A stretch of 64,000 nt of DNA from JANOBD01 sp031411495 (lineage in GTDB: Bacteria > Planctomycetota > Phycisphaerae > Tepidisphaerales > Tepidisphaeraceae): positions 136,179-200,178 of the forward strand of contig JANOBD010000187.1 of NCBI GenBank assembly GCA_031411495.1, given 5' to 3'. Numbering within the stretch: the first letter of the stretch is position 1; every line of letters begins with the position of its first letter. This document shows positions 7,009 to 15,198 of the stretch, piece by piece. The translations under genes and the position numbers were made by a program. The notes beneath the pieces were generated by a model. The model saw only the letters and a list, made by a program, of their open reading frames with translations, ran no database searches and was not told where the DNA came from.

Positions 7009-7874
7009 TGGATCACCGTCAATCCGATCTTCCCGGCCAGTTCGCGTGCAGCTTCTCCGGCGTATGCGGGTAGCGGAATCGAAAGACCCGAAACCTTGTT
7101 CGCCCGCCAGTGCGGCAGATACCCGTCGCGAATGCTGAAGCCGACTTGAGGCAGATGCTCTTGCACCCATCGGGCGATCGGTTCGAAACAACACGTTTCG
7201 TGTCCCGGCAACAGCAGATGCCGAACGATCAATCTTGCATTCTGCTTCGAGGCCGCAATTAGATTCCGTTGGACGATCCCGACGTAATTCTCGACTCCGC
7301 AAAGCGCCTTTGCACATTGATCGTTGCCGAACTTGTAGTCGGCCACGTACGTCGAAACGACGCCGTCGAGCATCCTGAGTGCATCGGGCGTCATGTGAAA
7401 GTCTGACTTCCAGGCCACCGGCGGGAGGTCTGGGCAGGCTGACATCACTTCAAGGATACGTGGTAAGTGGATCGTCGGTTCGCCGCCGATCCACTGAATA
7501 TTCCGCGCCCCTTGTGTTTTCCCCCACTCGACGGCAGCGTTGAAAAACCGGCTCGCAAGCTCTCGCCCGCGCGAGGGGTCGAACGCATCCAGCTCTGCGA
7601 TACAGAAGACGCAGCGAAGATCGCAACCGGAGAGGTAAAACAGGTGAGATGGGATGAGTTCCAGCTCTTCGCCGCATTCGACACGATGCCGGAAAACGCG
7701 GGCGACCGTCCCCGCCTTGCACGGGCCGCGCCCGCCGGCGAGGCGATTGACGCCGCAGCGGTGCTCGCAGAGGTGGCAGGCGGTGTCGTGCCGGCGTGCC
7801 TCGGCGAGATGTGCAAACGCGGATTGCTGCGATGTCATGACGCACCCACATGGCGAATGAACGCTGTTTATCAC
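7005..7874 (-). CDS. Radical SAM protein, PflX/AmrS-like
   Basis: 289 residues. The radical SAM cluster motif CX3CX2C is intact at C84, C88, C91 ('LSGCDLRCVFCIAEL'), followed by 'IQWIGGEPTIH' as the glycine-rich SAM-binding strand. The N-terminus has the extra cysteine block of COG1313 (PflX-type) proteins: 'CHLCEHRCGVNRLAGGRG' plus C52. Members are annotated as pyruvate-formate-lyase-activating-like Fe-S proteins without confirmed substrates. A GTG start is preferred because it overlaps the stop of the upstream wHTH gene (GTGA) and has GAGG about 8 bases upstream; an ATG lies 12 codons later. It shares ATGA with the 71-residue partner downstream, so it sits in the middle of a coupled trio. 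Confidence 0.88.
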   Translation of the reverse strand: MINSVHSPCGCVMTSQQSAFAHLAEARRHDTACHLCEHRCGVNRLAGGRGPCKAGTVARVFRHRVECGEELELIPSHLFYLSGCDLRCVFCIAELDAFDPSRGRELASRFFNAAVEWGKTQGARNIQWIGGEPTIHLPRILEVMSACPDLPPVAWKSDFHMTPDALRMLDGVVSTYVADYKFGNDQCAKALCGVENYVGIVQRNLIAASKQNARLIVRHLLLPGHETCCFEPIARWVQEHLPQVGFSIRDGYLPHWRANKVSGLSIPLPAYAGEAARELAGKIGLTVIQ

Positions 7875-8587
7875 AACACCGCCTCAGACATACGTCGGCG
7901 CGGCCCCGAAAGTTTCTTCGGCGACGACGCAAATCCCAATAGACCCAATCGCTGCGTGGATCGCAGCGCCTGCATCCGCGAGATGCCGGCACGCCGAGCG
8001 ATCTCCGCGGCATGTATTGGCTTAGAAGCATCGCGAAGCACCAGCCACGCCGAAAGATCCGCATCCGACAAGACCAGTCTCTGCGACAGCGTGCGATTGT
8101 GCTTGAGGGTCCACTCCAAGGACCGAATCGCGGCCGAATGCAGCTCGAACTCGTCGATCCAGCGGCCCCAGTGTCGTGACACGGGCATCGCATGATCGCG
8201 AACGAGTTTGGCCGCCGCCGTTGATCGTCGATCGATATCGAAGAGTGGGGCGGCAACGCTGGCCGGAGTGCACGCGTCGATGGCTGCCCGCAACGAGCGA
8301 TTCGCGCCCGCGGATGCTGCAAGTTCGAGCATCAGGCCCATCGGTGAGGAATCGACCATCGTCCGCACCAAGGCACCCAGGCGATGAACGGCAATCAGCT
8401 GCGCATTCAAGGTGATCCAGCTGACGGCCATTTGGAACAGGCGAGCGTCCGTCGCCACGACAGTGGAGGTCTCGATAATTAAGGGTTCGATGTCCGGCGT
8501 TTTGCGTGCGGGAGAGACGTTGAATCCCACACCGAGCCGAGCCCAGTTCGACGCGAGTCGATGAAGTTGCATGCCGGGATGTTTCAT
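7871..8587 (-). CDS. Winged-helix protein, partner of DUF6036-type nucleotidyltransferase
   Basis: 238 residues. The only recognisable element is a C-terminal winged helix-turn-helix: 'ADLSAWLVLRDASKPIHAAE' leads into 'IARRAGISRMQALRSTQRL' and a basic end. The first 160 residues are mostly helical with no clear family match. It directly follows the nucleotidyltransferase gene (stop and start separated by one base), the arrangement seen in AbiE-like toxin-antitoxin pairs and in DUF6036 gene pairs where an HTH protein accompanies the transferase. It could therefore be the antitoxin or repressor. A GTG four codons upstream is an alternative start. Its stop overlaps the radical SAM start, unusual for a self-contained toxin-antitoxin unit. 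Confidence 0.6.
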   Translation of the reverse strand: MKHPGMQLHRLASNWARLGVGFNVSPARKTPDIEPLIIETSTVVATDARLFQMAVSWITLNAQLIAVHRLGALVRTMVDSSPMGLMLELAASAGANRSLRAAIDACTPASVAAPLFDIDRRSTAAAKLVRDHAMPVSRHWGRWIDEFELHSAAIRSLEWTLKHNRTLSQRLVLSDADLSAWLVLRDASKPIHAAEIARRAGISRMQALRSTQRLGLLGFASSPKKLSGPRRRMSEAVL

Positions 8588-8588
8588 T

Positions 8589-9125
8589 TCAGTTTTCACG
8601 CAAGGTGGCGAGGAAAGCCTTCGCCTTGGTCACCTCGGTGCGATCAGAGATCTCATCGAGAAAACGATTGATCCAGTCCAACTCCGATTCGGTCGGCATC
8701 ATCGTCAGAACATCCTGACGATCTTTCGGACGGGTGGCGCCGATTTTCATGGCGAGCAAATCGAGCCGACCCGCGGCCAACACAGTTAAGCGTCCAAATT
8801 CTCCGATCGGCACTGCCCGTTGTCGCCAGTCGGCAGGCAGATAGACCGCTTTGAGGCGTACTTGTGAATCTTCGAACCAACTTGCGGAGAATCTCATTGC
8901 CTTGCCGACCGCTCGAATCGAGTCGTCGTCGATCTCCGAATCCGAGCCGGGAGGGAGATACGCTATCACATCCACGTCTTCGGTCGTCAGGCGATCGTGA
9001 AGTTCACCTGTCAGCAAGCCAGCAGCACCACCGACCACGAGTATCGAAACGGGTTTTCCTTTACCGATTCGATCGCCCAGCAAGTCGAAGGCGGCGAGCA
9101 GCGTTTTTACTGACAAGGCGTTCAT
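8589..9125 (-). CDS. DUF6036-like nucleotidyltransferase
   Basis: 178 residues. The nucleotidyltransferase fold is suggested by 'SILVVGGAAGLLTGELHD' (the GG-x-A box) followed by 'RLTTEDVDVIAYLP', in which the D-x-D pair (EDVDV) is the expected metal site, and by 'FGRLTVLAAGRLDLLAMKI' and 'ATRPKDRQDVLTMM', both typical of the DUF6036/AbiEii group. Members are often paired with an HTH antitoxin and may transfer nucleotides to RNA or protein; no substrate can be named here. ATG at 9125 is preferred over a TTG eight codons earlier; neither has a good ribosome site. This is the most upstream gene of the long minus-strand run and is preceded by a palindromic region. Confidence 0.68.
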   Translation of the reverse strand: MNALSVKTLLAAFDLLGDRIGKGKPVSILVVGGAAGLLTGELHDRLTTEDVDVIAYLPPGSDSEIDDDSIRAVGKAMRFSASWFEDSQVRLKAVYLPADWRQRAVPIGEFGRLTVLAAGRLDLLAMKIGATRPKDRQDVLTMMPTESELDWINRFLDEISDRTEVTKAKAFLATLREN

Positions 9126-9180
9126 GTCACTAAAAATGTTACAACTCAATCATCAGCCGGGCAACACGAAATGTTCAAAG

Positions 9181-9233
9181 GAGACCGCGAAGTTATACAT
9201 AACTGTGATTACCAGACGTCGGAGGGCGGTCTC
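9181..9233 (-). promoter_or_regulatory. Candidate operator/promoter region of the nucleotidyltransferase operon
   Basis: An 8-base inverted repeat, GAGACCGC (9181-9188) and GCGGTCTC (9226-9233), brackets a second imperfect palindrome GTTATACATAAC (9192-9203), whose minus-strand reading contains the AT-rich, -10-like TATGTATAAC. It lies 56-108 bases before the start at 9125, where the promoter of the twelve-gene run should be. Autorepressed toxin-antitoxin operons often carry such repeats. No binding evidence can be given. Confidence 0.3.
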
Positions 9234-9253
9234 GCCGTTGAAAACGACCGATT

Positions 9254-9643
9254 TCACGCCGACTCAAGGATCAGGTTCGCGTACTGGATCGTCTCGCCGG
9301 TGCGGATCAGGCCAATACAGTCCGGCACGAGCTTCTTGAACTCGGCATGCGGCTTGTGTTCGATCTTCAAGCCGCTGAGTGACGCGGCGAATCGCTCGCG
9401 AACGTCCGGCACGTTGTGATCGAGAAACTCCTGTGCCATCCACGCGGCGCCGATGACGTGGTTGGCGAGGATCGCGTCGAGTACCTGTAACACCGTCGGA
9501 ACGCCATCCACCAATGAGAGATCGATCGTCTCCAGGCCCTGCCAGGACGGGAAACCGCGGTCCGCGATGACGATGCGGTTCGTGTGCCGTGTCCGCGCCA
9601 GCAGCGACAGGAGATTCAGGTTGAGGATGCCTGTGCGGATCAC
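9254..9643 (-). CDS. rbsD: D-ribose pyranase (RbsD/FucU family)
   Basis: 129 residues, normal for RbsD, which interconverts pyranose ring forms of a sugar so that a cytoplasmic kinase or dehydrogenase can use it. The opening 'MIRTGILNLNLLSLLARTRH' with the catalytic-region histidine and 'NRIVIADRGFPSW' match the family, as do 'ETIDLSLVDGVPTVLQVLDA' and the end 'IGLIRTGETIQYANLILESA', which carries the conserved RTGE-x-x-x-YAN box. It sits 16 bases downstream of a Gfo/Idh/MocA oxidoreductase on the same strand, so the pair probably handles one aldose or keto-sugar. The exact sugar (ribose, fucose or another) cannot be read from sequence. Confidence 0.9.
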   Translation of the reverse strand: MIRTGILNLNLLSLLARTRHTNRIVIADRGFPSWQGLETIDLSLVDGVPTVLQVLDAILANHVIGAAWMAQEFLDHNVPDVRERFAASLSGLKIEHKPHAEFKKLVPDCIGLIRTGETIQYANLILESA

Positions 9644-9659
9644 GTTCTCACCTTGGGTT

Positions 9660-10679
9660 TCAACCGATCTCGATCCTTCGATGTTGATCCGCCGACCGAC
9701 GGGCGGCCAGCAAGGTTCGGGTCAGATCGATTGTCTGTTTTGCATCAATGACAGCCGGCACGGTGCAGGCAATCTGGCCGACGAATGTTTGCAGGAAGTT
9801 ACGCGGCGCGGCGGGCGGCGTGATGGCGCGAGCGCCGTTTGCGTCGACGATCTCGATCTTCTCGTTTCGCACCTCCATCGTGCCTGTCGTACCGACGACG
9901 CGGATCCAATCATCGCCATGACTCGGCGCGGCTTCGGGCCGGAAGACGTCGATGCTGGCGGTCGCGGTGATTTCGTGATCAAACTCCAGCAGGCACGCCG
10001 CCGACCGTTCCATCGTTCCGTTAGCGCTGTTGTGCCGGGCCGAATGCGTCGCGTAAACATGCCGCGGGGCGTTGCCGATGAACCACATCGTCCAGTCGAT
10101 GGCGTGGCTGCCGACCCAGGGAATCGTTCCGCCGTAGGTGTCGCGCGCGGTGTAGAAGCCGGCACGCTTCCCGAGTTTGTAGGCTTTGCGGGCGTTGACG
10201 AGTCGGATCTCTCCGATCGCGCCCGAGTCGATCATCTGCTTGGCGTGAAAAAAGCCGGGGTCGAATCGGCTGAACATCATGCCGGCAAGTTCCACGCGGG
10301 GGTTTGCCTTGACCGCCCCTTCAAGTTCCTCGAGTTGCGACTCGGTGACGGCGACGGGTTTTTCGGTAATGCAATGGATGCCTCGCCTGATGGCGGAAAC
10401 GGTGTGTTCCGCATGTCGTTCGAACGGCCCACAGACGACGCAGATCGTCGGGTGCGTCTCGTCGAGCAGTTGATCAACCGATTCAAACACCGGGCAGGCA
10501 AGGTTGCCCTCGCGGGCGAACTTGACGATTGCCTCGGCGGAATCGCCGCCGGGGGAGGCGCCAACCAGCGTCATCGGCGCAGCCGTTGCGAGTTGGCTGA
10601 GCATGGTGCCGTGATGGCCGCGCGTGCCGATGAAAGCGATTCGATGGTTTATCTGCTGTGACAGAGCGCACCCTTTCAT
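9660..10679 (-). CDS. Gfo/Idh/MocA-family oxidoreductase
   Basis: 339 residues, a normal length for an NAD(P)-dependent sugar or inositol dehydrogenase. A Rossmann fold opens at 'HRIAFIGTRGHHGTMLSQL'; the family's lysine box is 'IHCITEKPVAV' (EKP), and 'YGGTIPWVGSHAIDWTMWF' supplies the conserved GSHxID segment with the catalytic histidine. The C-terminal beta-sheet domain follows. ATG at 10679 is chosen as the first plausible start, although no clear ribosome site precedes it. The gene is divergent from another Gfo/Idh/MocA gene 149 bases away and is followed by the RbsD-type pyranase. The two dehydrogenases are not close paralogues. Substrate unknown, likely a plant-wall sugar from context. 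Confidence 0.87.
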   Translation of the reverse strand: MKGCALSQQINHRIAFIGTRGHHGTMLSQLATAAPMTLVGASPGGDSAEAIVKFAREGNLACPVFESVDQLLDETHPTICVVCGPFERHAEHTVSAIRRGIHCITEKPVAVTESQLEELEGAVKANPRVELAGMMFSRFDPGFFHAKQMIDSGAIGEIRLVNARKAYKLGKRAGFYTARDTYGGTIPWVGSHAIDWTMWFIGNAPRHVYATHSARHNSANGTMERSAACLLEFDHEITATASIDVFRPEAAPSHGDDWIRVVGTTGTMEVRNEKIEIVDANGARAITPPAAPRNFLQTFVGQIACTVPAVIDAKQTIDLTRTLLAARRSADQHRRIEIG

Positions 10680-10828
10680 TCGCGTGCGTCGCCATCTTAC
10701 GTGAGTTTGGTGCCGAGGTAAGTAGCAGTTCACTACATCACTTGCCGCAATCCGTCAATTTGTTGTCAGGATCGATCGGCGGCGATCGTGCATTGCAAAC
10801 CGTGACGAATTGCATAGATTCCCACCCT

Positions 10829-12064
10829 GTGCAAGGTTTGAAACCGATTCGTTTTCTCTCTACCGGCTTGGGCGGTTACGCCTGGAACATCGCCCAACTT
10901 TTGGGCCGAATCTCGCAGATCTCTGGCGGGAAGACGGTTCAGCTCGTCGCCGTCAGTGAGCCCGCGCCCGATCGCTTTCCGCGACAGTCCGCCGAACTCG
11001 CGGCGCGCGGCGTGAAGATTTACACGGACTTCGACCTGATGCTCGCTCGCGAGAAGGCCGACGCCGTCTGGCTCCCCCTGCCCATTCATCTTCATCGCTC
11101 ATTTGCCGAGCGAGCCTTGGCCAAGGGTCTCCATGTCGTTACCGAAAAGCCCGCCGCCGGTTCGGTCCAGGACGTCGACGCGATGATGGAGGCCGAGAAG
11201 AAAGCCGACCGGCGCGTCCTCATCGGCTTCCAGGACATTTATGCCTCGCACACATTGCCTGCCAAACGAAAACTGCTCGACGGCGCGATTGGCCAACTCG
11301 AACACGTGAATGTCTACGCCTCCTGGCCGCGCGACCTGAACTACTACGCCCGCAACAACTGGGCGGGCACGCTCGAGGTCGATGGCGTGTGGGTGCTCGA
11401 TTCGCCACTTCAGAATGCCATCTCTCACTACCTCAATCTCGCGATGTTCCTGATCGGCCCGAAGCTGGAATGCTCGGCTGTACCGACTCACCTCGATGTC
11501 GAACTCTATCGAGCCAATGAGATCCAGAATTACGATACGTGCGCGATGCGCATCCGCTTCGAGAGTGCCCCACCGATCCTGGTCGTACTCACCCATGCCG
11601 CACAGACGAACCAGGAAGCCGTCGTCGACATCATCGGCTCCAAGGGTTTGCTGCGCGTCGATGCGATGGGCTGCGCCTTCAGCGGCGCTACCACCGCGAA
11701 CATTCCCCTGGACCCGGATCGCCACAGCAGCATGGTGAACGCGATCGCGCAGTGTCTCAACGGCGCGCTTGACCCCCAGCAGTCGGCGGTCGCGAATCTC
11801 GCGATGGCGCGGCTGCACACGGTCATCGTCAACGGTGCCAGCGAGGCGACGGCGGTGAAGAGCATCGACCCAAAGTTCGTCCACCAGATTCACCTCGACC
11901 GAGGCGGCACATGTCTGGCGATTGAAGGCATCGAGGCCGTGATGCGCCGCTGCGTCGAAAAGCGCTCGCTGCCGAGCGAACTCGGCGACGTCCCATGGGC
12001 GTCGCAGGCCGGGACATTTGACGTGCGGAATTACGGCTATTTCAAAGGCCCCAAGCTCTCCTGA
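10829..12064 (+). CDS. Gfo/Idh/MocA-family oxidoreductase
   Basis: About 411 residues from a GTG start. The Rossmann segment 'IRFLSTGLGGYAWNIAQLL' starts six codons in, and no ATG lies suitably close, so GTG at 10829 is the best guess; no ribosome site is visible. The family box is 'LHVVTEKPAAGSVQDVDAMM' (EKP), and the sugar-side segment is 'EVDGVWVLDSPLQNAISHYL', where the usual GSHxxD is replaced by SPLQNAxSHY, as in a subset of these enzymes. The C-terminus ends 'FDVRNYGYFKGPKLS'. It is divergent from the gene at 9660-10679. An NAD(P)-linked sugar or sugar-acid redox step is likely; the substrate cannot be named. Confidence 0.78.
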   Translation: MQGLKPIRFLSTGLGGYAWNIAQLLGRISQISGGKTVQLVAVSEPAPDRFPRQSAELAARGVKIYTDFDLMLAREKADAVWLPLPIHLHRSFAERALAKGLHVVTEKPAAGSVQDVDAMMEAEKKADRRVLIGFQDIYASHTLPAKRKLLDGAIGQLEHVNVYASWPRDLNYYARNNWAGTLEVDGVWVLDSPLQNAISHYLNLAMFLIGPKLECSAVPTHLDVELYRANEIQNYDTCAMRIRFESAPPILVVLTHAAQTNQEAVVDIIGSKGLLRVDAMGCAFSGATTANIPLDPDRHSSMVNAIAQCLNGALDPQQSAVANLAMARLHTVIVNGASEATAVKSIDPKFVHQIHLDRGGTCLAIEGIEAVMRRCVEKRSLPSELGDVPWASQAGTFDVRNYGYFKGPKLS

Positions 12065-12102
12065 CAGAATCTTCGGCGCCTTCAGCCCCCATCCACAGGC
12101 GT

Positions 12103-14928
12103 TCATGCCGGAAGCGGGATCTGTGTTCTGCGCCGCGACCTGACCGGCAGCGCGGTTGACGTGAGCAGTGTCGCGCCGTACTGCTGGGCGATGACCAGCA
12201 GGTCATCGAAATCGATCTGGCCGTCGTAGTTGAAATCGCCTTCGGAGAAGAGCGTGCCGGTTGCCCGGCCGTAATTCTGCGCGACGATCAGAAGATCGTC
12301 GAACCCGACGATTCCGTCGACGTTCGCATCGCCGCGCAGGAAGGAGAAGTTGAGCGCGATCGGCGCGGCCAGCGAATTGCCGGCGAAGTCGGTGATGCTC
12401 GCGGCCGCCGCGGCGAGCGTGAACACGCCGCTGGGAAGAACGATCGGCAGAGTGAGCGTCGCGGTACTGGTGGCGAGGTCGAAGCCCAGCGCCGTCGGCA
12501 CGACCTCCCCGCCGGGGCCGCTGATCATGAAATCAGCCGTCGACAAACTTGTGCCTACGTCTTCGCTGAACACGAGACGGAGCGAATGAGCGTTGACGTC
12601 AAACGCACCGCTGGCGAGGACGGGCTTCACCGAGTCCAGACGGGTTACGAGTTCGATCTGATCGACATTGCCGGCATCCTGGCCGGTGGATTCGATGCGA
12701 AGCGTGTTGTTGCGTCCGGGATTGAGCGTGACGTTGATCGGAAGATTGGCCCACGTGGTGAACGAGCCGGTATTGGCGAAGGTAATGCCGCTGGAGACGC
12801 CGTTAACGATCAGCCGCGCCGTGCGCGAAACGCCGCCGCCCAGCGCATAGCGGATGCGGATCGTCGAAGCGCCGCCGCCGCCGCCATCGATCAGATTCCA
12901 GGTGAGCGAACCGCCGGTGGTGGGAAAATTCGCATAGCCGGTTTCGTTGAATCCGGGATTTGTCGATTCGATCACGGTTCCGCCGTCGGGCACGGCCGCC
13001 TCGGCCTGCAGGTTGCTGACCGCAGTCGTGACTTTGGCGAGCACGATATTCGGCGGGGTCTGCGCGACCATGCCAACGCCGAGAAAGAAGCTCGGGTGCG
13101 GCGGCTGGTTGTAGCCGACGTTCTGCCACGCGACGGCTTCGCGGTACTGCGTGTCCTGCATGAGCGTGTACAGGCGGTTGTTGGCGACGATCCCGGTGGT
13201 GAAGATCTCCAGCGCGGTGTTGTCGGTCCGTCGCCAGATGACTTCCTCGCGCCAGTCGCCAAAAACATCCGCGGTGAGACTCGGCGTGCTCTTGGTGCCG
13301 TTGTTGCTCGACGCATTGAGTGCGAACTGCTGGGTACCCGCGGTGGCCGGATCGAGATCGAAATTGGATCGGCCCGGGTTGTTCCATTCGCTGATGGTCG
13401 TTCCGTCGAGCAGTTCGCGTGACAGGTCGCCGTCCCACCATACGACGAAGTTCGTGAACATGTTGGAAGGCTTGGGGTAAAGGGCCGCGCCCTGGGCGTC
13501 GTAGATGTCGGGGCTGTAGGAGTCCCAGAACTCGTAGCCGAGGTGGTTGGGATCAATGTCCGCCGCCACGCCGCGGCCGACGTCGGGGTAGGTGCCGGCG
13601 GCGATATCGGAAGCGGAGACGGACGGCGCGGCGAGCAGTTGGCCGGTCCGCGCGTCCCTCAGGATCGAGGCGCGATGGTCGCCGATGCTCGTCGTCTCCT
13701 GCGGCATGAAGACTTCCAGGCCCGGCCGCGCGGGGTCCATGTCGCTGACGTGCAGCGCATCGCCGTGGCCGCGGCCTGTCGAGTAGAGCGGGGCGCCGTT
13801 GTCGTCGATCGCCATCGCGCCGTAGATGATTTCGTCCTTGCCGTCGCCATCGACATCGGCCGGCACCATGTTGTACACGCCCTGCCCGACGTAGGTCGGG
13901 TTCAGGGTCGAACCGGCCTTGAACCACCAGCGCATCGTGAGATTCGAGCCGTTGTAGTCCCACGCCGTCAGCTCGTTGCGTGCGGTGTAGCCGGACTGCG
14001 GCCCGAAGATGCCACGCCCGAGCACCAGGCTCGGGTGAACGCCGTCGAGATAAGCGACGGCCATCAGCAGGCGGTCGACACGATTGCCGTAGTTGTCGCC
14101 CCACTCCGTCACCGAGCCGCGATTGGGCAGATAAGGGACCGTTACGCGCGCCGCCCCGGTCGTTCCGTCGAACACGGTGAGGTACTCGGGGCTGGTGATG
14201 TTGTAACCGCTGGTGTTGCGGTAGTCGGTCGCGGGGTTGTCGGTGCCGAGGATGACGTTGTGCCCGACGCCGTCGATTGTGCCTGGCGCGGTGCGCATCA
14301 CGACTTCGGCCCGCCCGTCGCTGTCGAGGTCGTAAACGGTGAATTGCGTGTAGTGCGCGCCCGCGCGAATGTTCACGCCCAGGTCGATGCGCCAGAGGCG
14401 GGCGCCTTCGAGCGTGTACGCGTCGAGACAAGTGTTGCCGGTATAGCCCGACTGCGAGTTGTCTTTCGAGTTACTCGGATCCCATTTGACGACGAACTCG
14501 TAATCGCCGTCTCCATCCAGATCGCCGACGCTGGTGTCGTTGGCGTTGTAGGTGTACGCCTCGCCCGACGGAGTCGTTCCGCCGGCCGGAATCTGCAGCG
14601 GCACATTGAGGTATTGCCGGATCGGCGCGTTGGCTGGGAGCGTGAACCGCTTGGAGTCGCCCTGCTCGACATTGTTGATCACCGGGCGGACGAAGTAAGT
14701 CACATCCGTCGTGAAGCTTACGCCGGTGTCGAGGTAGTTCGTACTCGCGGCCAGAGGGGTTGCGTTGCGCTTCACGGGTGTGGCGGTTCCGTAGGCGCGA
14801 TAGACGTTGAAGGCGACTGCCGGGTCATCCGTTCCCAGCAACCGCCAGCCGACGTATGCGTTTCCGCTCGCGTTGCGAATCGCGACGACGCCGCGGTCCA
14901 GATCTTCCACATAGCGCGCGGGTAACAC
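12103..14928 (-). CDS. PL11-type rhamnogalacturonan lyase with carbohydrate-binding and dockerin domains (N-terminus out of frame)
   Basis: The open frame begins 'LPARYVEDLDRGVVAI', the usual first strand of PL11 rhamnogalacturonan lyases (YesW/YesX type). These cleave the rhamnose-galacturonate backbone by beta-elimination with calcium. The beta-propeller carries repeated Asp-rich calcium turns such as 'VGDLDGDGDYEFVVKWDP', 'YDLDSDGRAEVVMRTAPG', 'VPADVDGDGKDEIIYGAM' and 'GDWREEVIWR'. About residue 640 on is a CBM35-like beta-sandwich ('QAEAAVPDGG' to 'NVDQIEL'), then a spacer and a type I dockerin-like pair, 'GDANVDGIVGFDDLL' and 'GDFNYDGQIDFDDLL'. No signal peptide is in this frame; the LxxRRLL export motif sits just upstream in another frame. 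The GTG at 14928 is probably not the real start. Confidence 0.88.
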   Translation of the reverse strand: MLPARYVEDLDRGVVAIRNASGNAYVGWRLLGTDDPAVAFNVYRAYGTATPVKRNATPLAASTNYLDTGVSFTTDVTYFVRPVINNVEQGDSKRFTLPANAPIRQYLNVPLQIPAGGTTPSGEAYTYNANDTSVGDLDGDGDYEFVVKWDPSNSKDNSQSGYTGNTCLDAYTLEGARLWRIDLGVNIRAGAHYTQFTVYDLDSDGRAEVVMRTAPGTIDGVGHNVILGTDNPATDYRNTSGYNITSPEYLTVFDGTTGAARVTVPYLPNRGSVTEWGDNYGNRVDRLLMAVAYLDGVHPSLVLGRGIFGPQSGYTARNELTAWDYNGSNLTMRWWFKAGSTLNPTYVGQGVYNMVPADVDGDGKDEIIYGAMAIDDNGAPLYSTGRGHGDALHVSDMDPARPGLEVFMPQETTSIGDHRASILRDARTGQLLAAPSVSASDIAAGTYPDVGRGVAADIDPNHLGYEFWDSYSPDIYDAQGAALYPKPSNMFTNFVVWWDGDLSRELLDGTTISEWNNPGRSNFDLDPATAGTQQFALNASSNNGTKSTPSLTADVFGDWREEVIWRRTDNTALEIFTTGIVANNRLYTLMQDTQYREAVAWQNVGYNQPPHPSFFLGVGMVAQTPPNIVLAKVTTAVSNLQAEAAVPDGGTVIESTNPGFNETGYANFPTTGGSLTWNLIDGGGGGASTIRIRYALGGGVSRTARLIVNGVSSGITFANTGSFTTWANLPINVTLNPGRNNTLRIESTGQDAGNVDQIELVTRLDSVKPVLASGAFDVNAHSLRLVFSEDVGTSLSTADFMISGPGGEVVPTALGFDLATSTATLTLPIVLPSGVFTLAAAAASITDFAGNSLAAPIALNFSFLRGDANVDGIVGFDDLLIVAQNYGRATGTLFSEGDFNYDGQIDFDDLLVIAQQYGATLLTSTALPVRSRRRTQIPLPA

Positions 14929-14934
14929 ATCTCC

Positions 14935-15020
14935 GCCCGGCGAACGTGGCGAGGTCTGTGCGCAAGCAACAAGCGCCGATCGAGCGGTTGCATTTGCGCG
15001 CGGGGGAAAGTTCGGGCCAT
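14935..15020 (-). other. Out-of-frame LxxRRLL export leader of the PL11 gene
   Basis: ATG at 15018-15020 opens a frame beginning 'MARTFPRAQMQPLDRRLLLA', the planctomycete surface-protein leader (LDRRLLL). It is one base out of register with the PL11 frame that starts just after it. The lyase frame itself, traced upstream, reaches TGA without a leader. A single-base insertion or deletion near 14940-14990 would join leader and enzyme. This is either a sequencing error or a recent disabling mutation. Confidence 0.6.
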
Positions 15021-15198
15021 CTGCGATGCCTCAGGCGTTGGTTCAGGTTGTCGGAACGGAGATTCTCCGCAGTCGGAATTATGCCCCATAAATCCCATGA
15101 TCACCAAATGGAAATTGCGGGAAATTGTACGCCTTTCTGACGACTGAACTCTAGGTGGTAATGGAAGCTCCAAACGCCATGTGGAGTCAAAAGAACCA

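Noticed and set aside
13543..14925. 460-codon plus-strand frame opposite the PL11 gene
   Set aside because: Low-complexity Arg/Val-rich translation with no motif, antisense to a clear lyase.
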